Below, piece after piece: positions 34,927-43,756 of a stretch of 64,000 nt of DNA. Source of the stretch: CAYSRC01 sp964446385 (GTDB lineage Bacteria > Bacillota > Clostridia > Oscillospirales > Ruminococcaceae); NCBI GenBank assembly GCA_964446385.1, contig CAYUOH010000001.1, positions 1 to 64,000 of the forward strand. Reading direction: 5' to 3'. A program made the position numbers and the translations under genes. The notes under the pieces are model-generated. The model was given only the letters and a program-made list of their open reading frames with translations, ran no database searches and was not told the origin of the DNA. Every line of letters starts with the position of its first letter. The stretch's first letter is position 1.

Positions 34927-35322
34927 ATGCAAAAAAAAGGAAGTAAAATATTAGTTCTGGTGCTCGTGGTCTTGCTGGTATTGTTTCTGCTGCTGAAATT
35001 CGTTATCAGGCCTGCTGGTCTGTTCGGGGTCAAGAAGATTACAATTCAGATAAATACAGACGAGTTCAACAAAACATTCAGCGTAAAAAGCGATGCGGAT
35101 AATCTCGCCGACGTCCTGTTGGAAAACAATCTGGTTGAAGGCGAAATCGGAGAATATGGCCTGTATATTCATGCCGCAGGCGGACGAGCAGCTGACCCCG
35201 CAAAAGAGGAATGGTGGGGAATATACCAAACCGGAGAAATGCTTATGTCCGGTGCCAGTGATACTCCGGTTGCAAACGGTGACAGTTTTGAACTGGTTCT
35301 GGAGACGGGTTACGATTATTAA
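34927..35322 (+). CDS. DUF4430 (transcobalamin-like) membrane-anchored protein
   Basis: 131 residues: an N-terminal membrane anchor (about 8-27, after basic residues, so the C-terminus is outside), then a DUF4430-type beta domain with NLADVLLENNLV, YIHAAGGRAAD, EEWWGIYQTGE and the final ANGDSFELVLETGYDY. DUF4430 resembles the C-terminal domain of transcobalamin and intrinsic factor. Control by a cobalamin riboswitch makes a role in corrinoid capture at the cell surface likely, but binding is inferred. GGAGG lies 11 bases before the ATG. A bidirectional terminator follows. No transporter gene is next to it. Confidence 0.85.
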   Translation: MQKKGSKILVLVLVVLLVLFLLLKFVIRPAGLFGVKKITIQINTDEFNKTFSVKSDADNLADVLLENNLVEGEIGEYGLYIHAAGGRAADPAKEEWWGIYQTGEMLMSGASDTPVANGDSFELVLETGYDY

Positions 35323-35337
35323 CGATTATTAATAATT

Positions 35338-35370
35338 AACCCCGGATGCATGATTTGTGCATCCGGGGTT
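35338..35370. terminator. bidirectional terminator after the DUF4430 gene
   Basis: CCCCGGATGCA pairs with TGCATCCGGGG over a 7-base loop, flanked by AA and TT, with TTTCATTT following on the plus strand. It lies between the DUF4430 gene and the convergent cyclophilin gene. A duplicated AACGATTATT precedes it. Confidence 0.88.
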
Positions 35371-35386
35371 TCATTTAAAGTTGAGA

Positions 35387-35860
35387 TTATTCGGCAATAT
35401 AAATTCTTTTTATTACACAAGGCGTTACGGGAAGGTCTCTGAAACCCGTCTTTGTCCCGGCAATGGCGTCTACGGTATCCATACCGTCAACAACACAGCC
35501 AAAAGCAGCGTAGTTTCCATCAAGATGAGGAGAATCCGCGTGCATTATAAAAAACTGAGAACTGGCAGAGTCGGAATCCGCGGCGCGCGCCATGGATATT
35601 ACTCCACGGGTATGTTTTAGAGGGTTGTTTACTCCGTTAGCGGCAAATTCGCCTTTGATGGTCTCATTGCTGCCGCCCGTGCCGTTACCAAGGGGATCAC
35701 CGCCTTGAATCATAAATCCGGGAATAATCCTGTGAAAGGTAAGTCCGTCGTAAAAGCCATCCTTTACAAGCTTTTCAAAGTTTTCGGCAGTGATAGGAGC
35801 TGCATCATATTTTAGCTCAAGCTTGATCGTTCCGCCGTTTTCCATTTCAATTACTATCAT
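35387..35860 (-). CDS. cyclophilin-type peptidyl-prolyl cis-trans isomerase
   Basis: 157 residues. Motifs: the catalytic Arg in FHRIIPGFMIQGGDP, then GTGGS and SSQFFIMHADSPHLDGNYAAFG. It catalyses proline isomerisation in protein folding. There is no signal peptide, so it is cytoplasmic. Its start overlaps the end of the CCA-enzyme-like gene by 14 bp, so the two are cotranscribed and translationally coupled. Confidence 0.95.
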   Translation of the reverse strand: MIVIEMENGGTIKLELKYDAAPITAENFEKLVKDGFYDGLTFHRIIPGFMIQGGDPLGNGTGGSNETIKGEFAANGVNNPLKHTRGVISMARAADSDSASSQFFIMHADSPHLDGNYAAFGCVVDGMDTVDAIAGTKTGFRDLPVTPCVIKRIYIAE

Positions 35861-37199
35861 TGTGTTTTTCCTTTTTTATTATAGATTTTGCTTCTTCGAT
35901 TAAATCATTCCGATTGTTCGGCAGACTGCCGTCAATCACTTTTGAAAGAAGTAATTTAAGAACAGGGAGTACTTCTTCAGGGTGCTTTCCGTTTAAAAGA
36001 GAAGAGATTTCCTGACGGCTGATGTTCATAGATGAGAGGGAATAACAGTCACCGCGGGCAAGAACTCCTTTTACCTCTCGGCGAAAGCCGGAAAGACGTC
36101 CGAGACGGTTGTGATAGCTGATATCATGAGCCAGACAGTCGGCTCGTTTGAGCTTGGTCACAAGAAATACATTTTTACTGCCAATCCGTTCCAGCCACTG
36201 GCGGGCACTGACAGGAGTAGCCTCATGCGGGCAGTCATGGTTTTCAACCAGCAAACATACAGTGTCAGTTATTTTTTGGGGATAGCGAAGGCGAGTCATT
36301 ATTGCACGAGTCTTGTCGCAGGAAGTCTGCATATGACCGTAAAAGCGGCCCCGCCCCGAATCGCTGACAGAAAAACACTCGGGTTTTCCGATGTCGTGTA
36401 GCAAAGCGGCCAGACGCAGAATCAGGTCCGGTTCAACATTGTCAACCGTAGCGCAGATATGTCCGAGAATGTCGAAGCAATGATTCGGATTGTGCTGATC
36501 AAATCCTTCGCAGGATTCAAGCTCGGGAATAATCTGATAGATTATGGATCTGTATCTCCAGATTAGGGAACCTGCAAGATCGCACATAAGGATGGCAGAC
36601 AATTCATCTCGAAGCTCCTCTGGCGCGACATTTTTAAGATTCTCGCGAAGATTGAATGCCGCGGCTGCGGTTTCGGCATCCGGCTGAAAATCCAGTACAG
36701 CACTGTACCGTATCATGCGTAAAATAGCGACACTGTCCTCGGTAAATTTGACGTCAGGGCTGCAGACAGTGCGAAGGGTATGGGTGGCAATATCATCCAT
36801 TCCGTTATAAGGATCGATGACAGGGCCGTTTTTCCGGCAGGCCATGGCATTTATCGTAAAATCCCTGCGCCGTAAGTTATCTGACAGTCGGGGAGAATAG
36901 GAAAGTTCCTCCTCGCCGGCGGCACTGCAGGACTCCGGGGACGATTGCATGGTGGAGATTACGATTTGTCGGCCGTGAATTTTTATATTAACCGGTCCGT
37001 TTCTTGAATTTTCGGGTTCGGGAGAATATTTTGAAAGACTGGCGGTAATCTGTGAAGGAAGAGCATCGGAACACAATTCGAAAACGTCCGGTTCTTCTGA
37101 CAGCAGCAAATCTCTTACGGAGTCGCCGACCGCAAAAACTTTATAACCGTCGCTCATCAATACGTTCATTACGGTTCTAACGTAATCCGGTAAATTCAT
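35847..37199 (-). CDS. CCA-adding enzyme / poly(A) polymerase homologue with degenerate active site
   Basis: 450 residues in the class II tRNA nucleotidyltransferase layout: an N-terminal polymerase head (1-170), RRDFTINAMA at 111-120, a neck, and an HD domain (LLHDIGKP, later ENHDCPHE). Several catalytic signatures are altered: GGxVRD reads GDSVRD (25-30), the metal-binding DxD is DVF (38-40) so the second Asp is Phe40, the ED-xx-R motif has Ala158 in place of Arg, and the TFR region reads TMQ. CCA addition is therefore doubtful, while the HD phosphohydrolase site looks intact. Both tRNAs in this window encode their CCA. A true cca may exist elsewhere. Confidence 0.8.
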   Translation of the reverse strand: MNLPDYVRTVMNVLMSDGYKVFAVGDSVRDLLLSEEPDVFELCSDALPSQITASLSKYSPEPENSRNGPVNIKIHGRQIVISTMQSSPESCSAAGEEELSYSPRLSDNLRRRDFTINAMACRKNGPVIDPYNGMDDIATHTLRTVCSPDVKFTEDSVAILRMIRYSAVLDFQPDAETAAAAFNLRENLKNVAPEELRDELSAILMCDLAGSLIWRYRSIIYQIIPELESCEGFDQHNPNHCFDILGHICATVDNVEPDLILRLAALLHDIGKPECFSVSDSGRGRFYGHMQTSCDKTRAIMTRLRYPQKITDTVCLLVENHDCPHEATPVSARQWLERIGSKNVFLVTKLKRADCLAHDISYHNRLGRLSGFRREVKGVLARGDCYSLSSMNISRQEISSLLNGKHPEEVLPVLKLLLSKVIDGSLPNNRNDLIEEAKSIIKKEKHNDSN

Positions 37200-37341
37200 A
37201 CAAAAATAAAATACAGGGCACTAATCGTGCTCATTTGGAAATGATGGTTCATAGTTTTGCTCCAAGGCAATATAGAAAATATTAATCTTTATTATACAGG
37301 ATTATTCATAATCGGGTCAACTGCGATAGGATATTATAATG

Positions 37342-37370
37342 TTGTTTTGACAGTATAATATTAGTATAAT
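37342..37370 (+). promoter_or_regulatory. probable promoter of the FAD oxidoreductase-ispH/rpsA operon
   Basis: TTGTTT (37342-37347), a 17-bp spacer and TATAAT (37365-37370), 42 bp before the TTG start. The rest of the 213-bp gap from 37200 holds AT-rich sequence with no other recognisable feature. Confidence 0.55.
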
Positions 37371-37412
37371 AAAGACGCATTTAAATTCTATTGATACGGC
37401 AGGTTTAGTGAT

Positions 37413-38645
37413 TTGTCAGAAACATTTGATGCTGTGATTATCGGCGGAGGTCCTGCAGGGCTGATGTGTGCCGTGAATTCAGCCGGAAGAGGTAAGAAAA
37501 CAGCGGTTATAGATAAGAATATTCCCTCGCTGCCACGGAAACTACTGATATCCGGAAAGGGCCGCTGCAATGTCACTAATGACTGCGATGATGATTTCTT
37601 TTTTTCTCATATTGCTTCGGGAGATAGGTTTCTGCGAAGCTGTTATGCATCCTTCGGATGTTCAGAAATCATGGAATGGTTCATAAACAGGGGTATTCCT
37701 TTGAAAACCGAAAGAGGTGGAAGGGTATTCCCCGAAAGTGATAAATCCGCAGATATAGCCGGAGCGCTTCAAAAAGCAGCCGAAGAAGCGGGTGCGAAGC
37801 TTCTGAAAGGAAAAGTAAGTGAAATCCTACTTGACAAGGGATCCGTAAAAGGAGTTAAGCTTGCCGATGGAAGTGAAATACTGTCCAGAGCTGTCGTTCT
37901 CGCGACAGGTGGTCTAAGTTATCCCGGAACCGGTTCTGACGGAAGCGGATACTTCCTGGCTCAAAAATCCGGGCATACAGTAACCGAACTATTTGGATCC
38001 ATTGTACCAATAGAGTGTACTGATGAGGAATGTTCCGAATTACAGGGCCTTTCTCTCAGAAATATTTCTTTAAAATGGCCGGCAGAAGGAAAGACCAGGT
38101 ATATGGATCAGGGGGAGATGCTTTTCACTCATTTCGGAGTGTCCGGTCCGCTAGTTCTGACTTTAAGCACTGTTATGCGAAATAAAGATATATCCGGAAC
38201 GCAGCTCTCGATTGATTTAAAGCCTGCACTTGATATGGATACTCTTGATAAAAGAATACTCCGGGATTTTTCAAAAAAGACAAATAGGGATATTAAGAAT
38301 GCTCTTGATGAACTGTTACCAAAAAGCCTGATTCCTGTTATAATCAAAAAGAGCGGGATTAATCCCGGGACCAAGATAAACAGTATTACCAGTACACAGC
38401 GCAGGGCGCTTGTCACAGCGATAAAAGATTTTCGACTGACTCTACGTAAACTCAGGCCGGTCAGCGAGGCGATAGTAACGGCGGGCGGAATATCTCTCAA
38501 AGAAATAAATCCGAAGACTATGGAATCCAAAATTATTTCCGGTCTGTATTTTGCCGGAGAAATAATGGATCTGGACGGGATGACGGGAGGATTCAACATC
38601 ACAATTGCTTTGTCCACCGGATATACCGCGGGTAATAATATTTAG
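37413..38645 (+). CDS. NAD(P)/FAD-dependent oxidoreductase (HI0933/BaiN-like)
   Basis: 410 residues from a TTG start with GGCAGG upstream; no better in-frame start is seen. The N-terminal FAD motif is DAVIIGGGPAGLMCA, followed by GKGRCNVTND, VVLATGGLSYPGTGSDG and the C-terminal AGEIMDLDGMTGGFNITIALSTG, which define the HI0933-type flavoprotein family. The substrate is generally unknown; one relative acts on bile acid intermediates. In Clostridia it commonly precedes cmk-plsC-ispH, as here (cmk 11 bp later). Confidence 0.9.
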   Translation: MSETFDAVIIGGGPAGLMCAVNSAGRGKKTAVIDKNIPSLPRKLLISGKGRCNVTNDCDDDFFFSHIASGDRFLRSCYASFGCSEIMEWFINRGIPLKTERGGRVFPESDKSADIAGALQKAAEEAGAKLLKGKVSEILLDKGSVKGVKLADGSEILSRAVVLATGGLSYPGTGSDGSGYFLAQKSGHTVTELFGSIVPIECTDEECSELQGLSLRNISLKWPAEGKTRYMDQGEMLFTHFGVSGPLVLTLSTVMRNKDISGTQLSIDLKPALDMDTLDKRILRDFSKKTNRDIKNALDELLPKSLIPVIIKKSGINPGTKINSITSTQRRALVTAIKDFRLTLRKLRPVSEAIVTAGGISLKEINPKTMESKIISGLYFAGEIMDLDGMTGGFNITIALSTGYTAGNNI

Positions 38646-38656
38646 CGGAGGAGAAA

Positions 38657-39319
38657 ATGAAAGCTATAGCAATAGACGGACCCGGAGGAGCCGGGAAGAG
38701 CACCATAGCAAAAAAGATTGCTTCAGAGCTTGGATTTCTTTATGTTGATACTGGCGCGCTGTATCGCGCAATCGGATATTATGTGCTCAGCAAAGGTTGT
38801 GATGTCGCTGACGAGAGCGGCATTATGGATTTGCTGGCCAGTATACAGATTGATTTAAGATTTGTCGATACCGAGCAGAGGGTTTTCCTGAATGACACCG
38901 ATATTTCCGGAAAAATCAGAACGGAGGCTGTTTCAATGGCTGCTTCAGCTGTATCCGCACTGCCGAAGGTAAGGTATTATCTTCTTGAGTTGCAGCGCAG
39001 CCTTGCACATCAGAACAATGTTGTTATGGACGGGCGAGACATCGGGACCGTAATTCTCCCCGATGCAGATGTGAAAATATTCCTTACTGCTTCCCCCGAA
39101 GAACGTGCGCGCAGAAGATATGAGGAGCTGACAGAAAAAGGTATAAGTGCCGATTACAGTTCCGTGCTTGATGATTTGAGAAAGCGAGACTATGATGACA
39201 GTAACCGGAAGACCGCTCCTTTGCGTCCTGCGGAAGATTCCATTCATGTGGACACTACCGGCAATTCTCTGGAGCAGTCAATCGAATTACTTACTGGAAT
39301 AATCAAGGACAATCTGTGA
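38657..39319 (+). CDS. cmk: cytidylate kinase
   Basis: 220 residues. P-loop GPGGAGKSTIAKKIA near the N-terminus, YVDTGALYRA for the nucleotide monophosphate site, MDGRDIGTVILPDADVKIFLTA, and the RRKDYDDSNRKTAPL-like segment KRDYDDSNRKTAPL. It phosphorylates CMP and dCMP. GGAGGAG precedes the start. plsC begins 3 bp after its stop. Confidence 0.97.
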   Translation: MKAIAIDGPGGAGKSTIAKKIASELGFLYVDTGALYRAIGYYVLSKGCDVADESGIMDLLASIQIDLRFVDTEQRVFLNDTDISGKIRTEAVSMAASAVSALPKVRYYLLELQRSLAHQNNVVMDGRDIGTVILPDADVKIFLTASPEERARRRYEELTEKGISADYSSVLDDLRKRDYDDSNRKTAPLRPAEDSIHVDTTGNSLEQSIELLTGIIKDNL

Positions 39320-39322
39320 AAT

Positions 39323-39916
39323 ATGTCATTAAGAAGAGCATTGAAGATTATCCTCAAGCCTATGTATCTTTTTTTCTGGGGACTCAAAGCGGAAGGCTTA
39401 GAAAATATCCCGGAAGAAGGTCCATTCATAATCGCGGGTAATCATATTCATTTTGACGATCCGATAATGCATGCCATAGCGGTCGGACGGGACTTTAAAA
39501 TCATGGCAAAGTCCGAACTGATGAAAAATCCGATTACTGGTTCTTTTTTGAAAGCTATTGGTGCTTTCGCTGTGGTAAGAGGTACAGCTGATCTCGGTTC
39601 CTTGGACTACTCGATAAGCATTCTGAATAACGGAGAAGGGTTGCTGATTTTTCCCGAAGGAACAAGGTCAAGGACAGGAAAACTCGGCACATTTAAACAG
39701 GGCGTGGCGTACATTTCCGAGAAAAGCGGTATCCCAGTGATTCCTGCTGCAAGAATAAAACGCAATCGTGCTTTGTTTTTCCCTGCCGTTACATTGAAGT
39801 ACGGCCGCGCGGTAATTCCCGGCAGTATTCAGGACGGTGAAGCGTCAGCCTCCGGAAGGATTATTTTCGCTGATATCCTCAGAAATGAAGTAGAGAAACT
39901 GATAAATGAGGGGTAG
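39323..39916 (+). CDS. plsC: 1-acyl-sn-glycerol-3-phosphate acyltransferase
   Basis: 197 residues of the PlsC/LPLAT family. The catalytic HxxxxD box is in GNHIHFDDPIMH, and the substrate box is FPEGTRSRTGKLGTFKQG. It makes phosphatidic acid at the membrane. An N-terminal hydrophobic stretch (LKIILKPMYLFFWGL) probably anchors it. It sits between cmk and ispH-rpsA, 3 bp from each. Confidence 0.95.
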   Translation: MSLRRALKIILKPMYLFFWGLKAEGLENIPEEGPFIIAGNHIHFDDPIMHAIAVGRDFKIMAKSELMKNPITGSFLKAIGAFAVVRGTADLGSLDYSISILNNGEGLLIFPEGTRSRTGKLGTFKQGVAYISEKSGIPVIPAARIKRNRALFFPAVTLKYGRAVIPGSIQDGEASASGRIIFADILRNEVEKLINEG

Positions 39917-39919
39917 ACT

Positions 39920-41869
39920 ATGCCGGAAATAATAGTGGCCGAAACGGCAGGGTTTTGTTTTGGCGTGGACAGAGCTGTCAAGCTATGCAACAGTATCCTT
40001 GACCGAGGAGAACGTGCCGTAACCCTCGGACCGATTATCCATAATGACAGGGTTGTTTCAGAGCTGAATTCAAAAGGCTGTTTTGCGGTTTCTTCTCTGG
40101 AAGAGGTTCCGGAGGGCTCGTCTCTTGTAATCCGAAGTCATGGCGTTCCCCGTAGTGTATATGACGAATGCTCAAAGCTGAATATTCATGTTGAAGACGC
40201 CACATGTCCTTTTGTGGCAAAAATACACACAATAGTTTCTGAATATTCTGAAAGAGGCGCTGGTGTACTGATAGCCGGAGATTCCAGTCATCCGGAGGTC
40301 ATAGGAATAGCAGGTTTTTGCGCAGAGAATCCTGTTATATTTTCAAACGAAGAAGAGATGGAAAGGCTCTCTGCCGCTATAAAAACCGACAGAGAGTTTA
40401 TCATGGTTGCTCAGACAACCTTCGATTTGAAGAGATACGATAAATGCAAAGAATATGCAAAAAAAAACTATACAAAGATTCGAATTTTTGATACAATATG
40501 TAATGCTACAAAAATGCGCCAGAATGAGGCGGAGGAGCTTGCGTCCCGCAGTGACGTATGTATCGTTATCGGAGGACGGATCAGTTCCAACACCGCAAAA
40601 TTGGCCTCTGTCTGTGAAAGACACTGCAGGACCTATTGCATAGGCGGTGCGGATGAATTAAAGGACAGTATGATATTCGGAGCTGAAAAGATCGGCGTAA
40701 CAGCCGGTGCTTCAACGCCTGCTCCGTTAATTGAGGAGGTGCTCACGAAAATGAGCCAAATTATCAAAGACGAAGATTTTAATTTTGAGGAGGCGCTTGA
40801 AGAGTCCCTGCATCTGGTTCACAGAGGCCAGCGTGTCGAAGGTATTGTAACTGCAATCCGGCCCAATGAGGTTGTTGTAGATATCGGTTCCAAACACACA
40901 GGGTTTATTCCTATGGACGAGCTTAGTGAAGATCCGTCCGCTAAACCCGAAGATATTGTCAAGGTTGGCGACAAAATCAACCTTATGGTTACAAAGGTTC
41001 AGGATCTTGAAGGATTTGTTACACTTTCCAAAAAACGTGTTGAATCGGAAAGGGGTTTCGAGGATCTGGAAAAGGCCGTTGAAGACGGTACGATTTTTGA
41101 TGCTTATATCAGCGAGGTTGTAAACAAAGGCCTTGTTGCTACAATAAAAGGTGTTCGCGTGTTCATCCCCGCTTCACAGGCGACGCTTCGCCGTGGTGAG
41201 TCCTACGAGGAACTTGTACATACTCATCAGAACATGCGTGTTATCGAGGCTGACGGAAAACGCCGCCGTGCAATCGGATCAATACGTTCGGTTCTTGATG
41301 AAGAGAACCGTAAAAAACGTGAGTCTTTCTGGAATGAAATCGAAGTGGGCAAACGTTATACCGGTATTGTGAAGTCTTTAACAGATTACGGTGTGTTTGT
41401 TGATCTCGGTGGTGTTGACGGTATGGTTCACAAGAGTGAGCTTTCCTGGGGCCGCGTAAGAAAGCCTTCCGATCTTGTCAGCATCGGGGACACAATCGAT
41501 GTATACGTTAAAGATATCGATGCCGAGAACAAAAAGATTTCTCTCGGATATCGCAAGAATGATGATGATCCATGGAACGCTGTTGCAGAAGTTGCTATTG
41601 GCTCAGAGTTCGTAGGCCCTGTTGTATCCGTAACAAAGTTCGGTGCTTTCGTTAACATCCTTCCCGGTGTTGACGGTCTGGTTCATATAAGTGAGATATC
41701 CGATTCCCGTGTTAAGGCTGCATCTGATGTTGTAAAGGTCGGAGACGACGTAAAGGTTCGCCTTATCGGTCTCGACAACGAGCGCAGACGTGTCTCCCTT
41801 TCTATGAAGACCCCCGAGACTGAAGTATCTGAAGCACCTGTCGAGGCAGTTGAGTCAACAGAGGAATAA
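39920..41869 (+). CDS. ispH: bifunctional IspH (HMBPP reductase) - ribosomal protein S1 fusion
   Basis: 649 residues. Residues 1-285 are IspH with the three [4Fe-4S] cysteines in AGFCFGVDRA, EDATCPFVAKIH and DTICNATKMRQ; this enzyme makes IPP and DMAPP in the MEP pathway. Residues about 295-640 carry four S1 RNA-binding domains (for example GVFVDLGGVDGMVHKSELSW and GAFVNILPGVDGLVHISEIS). The single open frame is continuous; this fusion is characteristic of Clostridia. It is last in the oxidoreductase-cmk-plsC-ispH operon and is followed by a strong terminator. Confidence 0.97.
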   Translation: MPEIIVAETAGFCFGVDRAVKLCNSILDRGERAVTLGPIIHNDRVVSELNSKGCFAVSSLEEVPEGSSLVIRSHGVPRSVYDECSKLNIHVEDATCPFVAKIHTIVSEYSERGAGVLIAGDSSHPEVIGIAGFCAENPVIFSNEEEMERLSAAIKTDREFIMVAQTTFDLKRYDKCKEYAKKNYTKIRIFDTICNATKMRQNEAEELASRSDVCIVIGGRISSNTAKLASVCERHCRTYCIGGADELKDSMIFGAEKIGVTAGASTPAPLIEEVLTKMSQIIKDEDFNFEEALEESLHLVHRGQRVEGIVTAIRPNEVVVDIGSKHTGFIPMDELSEDPSAKPEDIVKVGDKINLMVTKVQDLEGFVTLSKKRVESERGFEDLEKAVEDGTIFDAYISEVVNKGLVATIKGVRVFIPASQATLRRGESYEELVHTHQNMRVIEADGKRRRAIGSIRSVLDEENRKKRESFWNEIEVGKRYTGIVKSLTDYGVFVDLGGVDGMVHKSELSWGRVRKPSDLVSIGDTIDVYVKDIDAENKKISLGYRKNDDDPWNAVAEVAIGSEFVGPVVSVTKFGAFVNILPGVDGLVHISEISDSRVKAASDVVKVGDDVKVRLIGLDNERRRVSLSMKTPETEVSEAPVEAVESTEE

Positions 41870-41893
41870 TTATCCTGTTCTGTCACAAATTCC

Positions 41894-41933
41894 GGACAAA
41901 TCCTGTTTTTCAGGCTTTGTCCTTTTTGTTTTT
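41894..41933 (+). terminator. terminator of the ispH-rpsA operon
   Basis: GGACAAA-T-CCTG pairs with CAGG-C-TTTGTCC over a TTTTT loop and is followed by TTTTTGTTTTTG. A classical intrinsic terminator. Confidence 0.93.
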
Positions 41934-41998
41934 GATTTTTTCAATTATTGTGGTATCTTAGTATTGTCTTTGATTTATTTTACCTGGAGGTAATGGTT

Positions 41999-43756
41999 TT
42001 GGATTATCCTTTTGATTCTGAATTTATTCTGCGGAACAAACGCTCTTTAAAAAAAGAATTTGAAAACCATCCCGGGTTGATCAAGAAAAATATTGCTCTG
42101 CTGTCCGGTACCACCATCGGAGAGATAAAGAGCATTCTCGAAATTTTTCTTCTTCAAAACGGGATTCAACCGGTATTTTATATCGGTGATTACAATAAAT
42201 ACTATGAAGATATTGTATTTGATGATGGTACTCTAGGGGATTTCCATCCGGATGTGATATATATCCATGCAGGCCTGAAATGTATCTCCGGATTCCCCGA
42301 TCTCGGGGCTTCTCCGGATGCATGCCGGGTCGCGGAAGATTCCATTTTCGCTTCTTATAAAACAGTCTGGAAAGCAGCAGAAAAGTATTCATGTCCTGTT
42401 ATTCAGGATAATATCGAGTATCCTGCGGTTCGGGTAATGGGGAATTTTGAGGGGGTTCATCCTTCCGGCAAGATAAGAATTATAAACCGCCTTAACGAGC
42501 GGTTTGCGCAGTATGCATACGAAAGCAAAGGACTTTATATCAACGACGTTTGCTATCTTTCCTCCAGATTCGGAATAGACAATTTCGCGGATCCTACTTA
42601 TTACAATGCTTACAAGTACTCTGTCAGTCCGGATTATGTTCCCTTTCTTTGCTATTCGGTATCCAATATCATCAAATCTTTGTTCGGAAAGAACAAAAAA
42701 GCCCTCATCTCAGATCTCGATAATACTCTCTGGAATGGCGTAATCGGTGATGACGGCATAGAAGGAATAAAAATCGGAAAAGAAATGCCGGAAGGCATTG
42801 CATTTTCCGATATGCAGCAGTACCTTAAAGATCTGTCAAAAATAGGTGTTATTCTCGGGATTTGCAGCAAAAATGAAGAGGAAGTTGCAAAAAGCGGGTT
42901 TTCCCATCCTTCTTCAGTTTTGAGTGTGGACGATTTTGTCTCGTTCAAGGCAAATTGGCATCCAAAAGCCGACAATCTGACACAGACTGCTGAGGATATG
43001 AATCTAGGAATAGATTCATTTGTGTTTACGGACGATAATCCCGCTGAGAGAGAAATAATCAGAGCGATGGAAAAGGGTGTCACCGTTCCGGAACTTTCTG
43101 CGCCTGAATATTTCGCGCGAACAATTTCTGATGCCGGTTATTTTGAAGTAACCTCGCTTTCAGAGGATGACAAACATCGCATTGATATGTACAAACAAAA
43201 TAATCTGCGTTCTCAGGTAGCTGCGACTGTTACCGATTATGGGGAATATCTGAAATCCCTGGAAATGAAAGGATATATTGAACCGTTTACAACCGGCGCA
43301 GTTGAACGTATTACTCAGCTAGCTAACAAAACAAATCAGTTCAACCTTACAACAAGACGCTATACAATTGAAGAGATGACTGATGTTATCTTCAGTCCTT
43401 CCTATATAACATTGTACGGCAGGTTGGAGGATAAATTCGGAGACAACGGAATAGTTACTGAAATCATTGCCAAAAAGAATGATGATACACTTGATATAGT
43501 CCTGTGGCTTATGAGCTGCCGAGTTTTTAAACGTGAGTTGGAATACGCCATGTTTGATTCGTTGGTGGAAAAGGCGCTTTCTTCCGGAATAAAGAAGATT
43601 ACCGGTCATTACTATAAGTCCGAAAAAAACGTCATAGTTAAAGATTTTTATCGATCCCTCGGATTTGTTTCCGTTGAGGAAAGCGATACAGACTGGGAAT
43701 ATGAAATTCCCCAAGACTATAAATGTAAAAACAATTCAATTGAGGTGGTAAAATGA
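41999..43756 (+). CDS. FkbH-like HAD-IIIC protein
   Basis: 585 residues from a TTG at 41999 that sits 8 bases after GGAGG; an ATG at 41993 is only 2 bases from it. Domain order: N-terminal SGNH-like domain (IALLSGTTIGEIKSILE), HAD domain with DLDNTLWNGVIGDDG, CSKNEEE and FTDDNPAERE, and a GNAT-like C-terminal domain. FkbH proteins load a glyceryl unit from 1,3-bisphosphoglycerate onto an ACP. The adjacent ACP gene (4-bp overlap) is the obvious partner. No downstream biosynthetic genes are next to the pair. Confidence 0.88.
   Translation: MDYPFDSEFILRNKRSLKKEFENHPGLIKKNIALLSGTTIGEIKSILEIFLLQNGIQPVFYIGDYNKYYEDIVFDDGTLGDFHPDVIYIHAGLKCISGFPDLGASPDACRVAEDSIFASYKTVWKAAEKYSCPVIQDNIEYPAVRVMGNFEGVHPSGKIRIINRLNERFAQYAYESKGLYINDVCYLSSRFGIDNFADPTYYNAYKYSVSPDYVPFLCYSVSNIIKSLFGKNKKALISDLDNTLWNGVIGDDGIEGIKIGKEMPEGIAFSDMQQYLKDLSKIGVILGICSKNEEEVAKSGFSHPSSVLSVDDFVSFKANWHPKADNLTQTAEDMNLGIDSFVFTDDNPAEREIIRAMEKGVTVPELSAPEYFARTISDAGYFEVTSLSEDDKHRIDMYKQNNLRSQVAATVTDYGEYLKSLEMKGYIEPFTTGAVERITQLANKTNQFNLTTRRYTIEEMTDVIFSPSYITLYGRLEDKFGDNGIVTEIIAKKNDDTLDIVLWLMSCRVFKRELEYAMFDSLVEKALSSGIKKITGHYYKSEKNVIVKDFYRSLGFVSVEESDTDWEYEIPQDYKCKNNSIEVVK

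Noticed and set aside
37347..37370. TTGACA at 37347 as a -35 box for TATAAT at 37365
   Set aside because: The spacing is only 12 bp; TTGTTT five bases upstream gives a normal 17-bp spacing.
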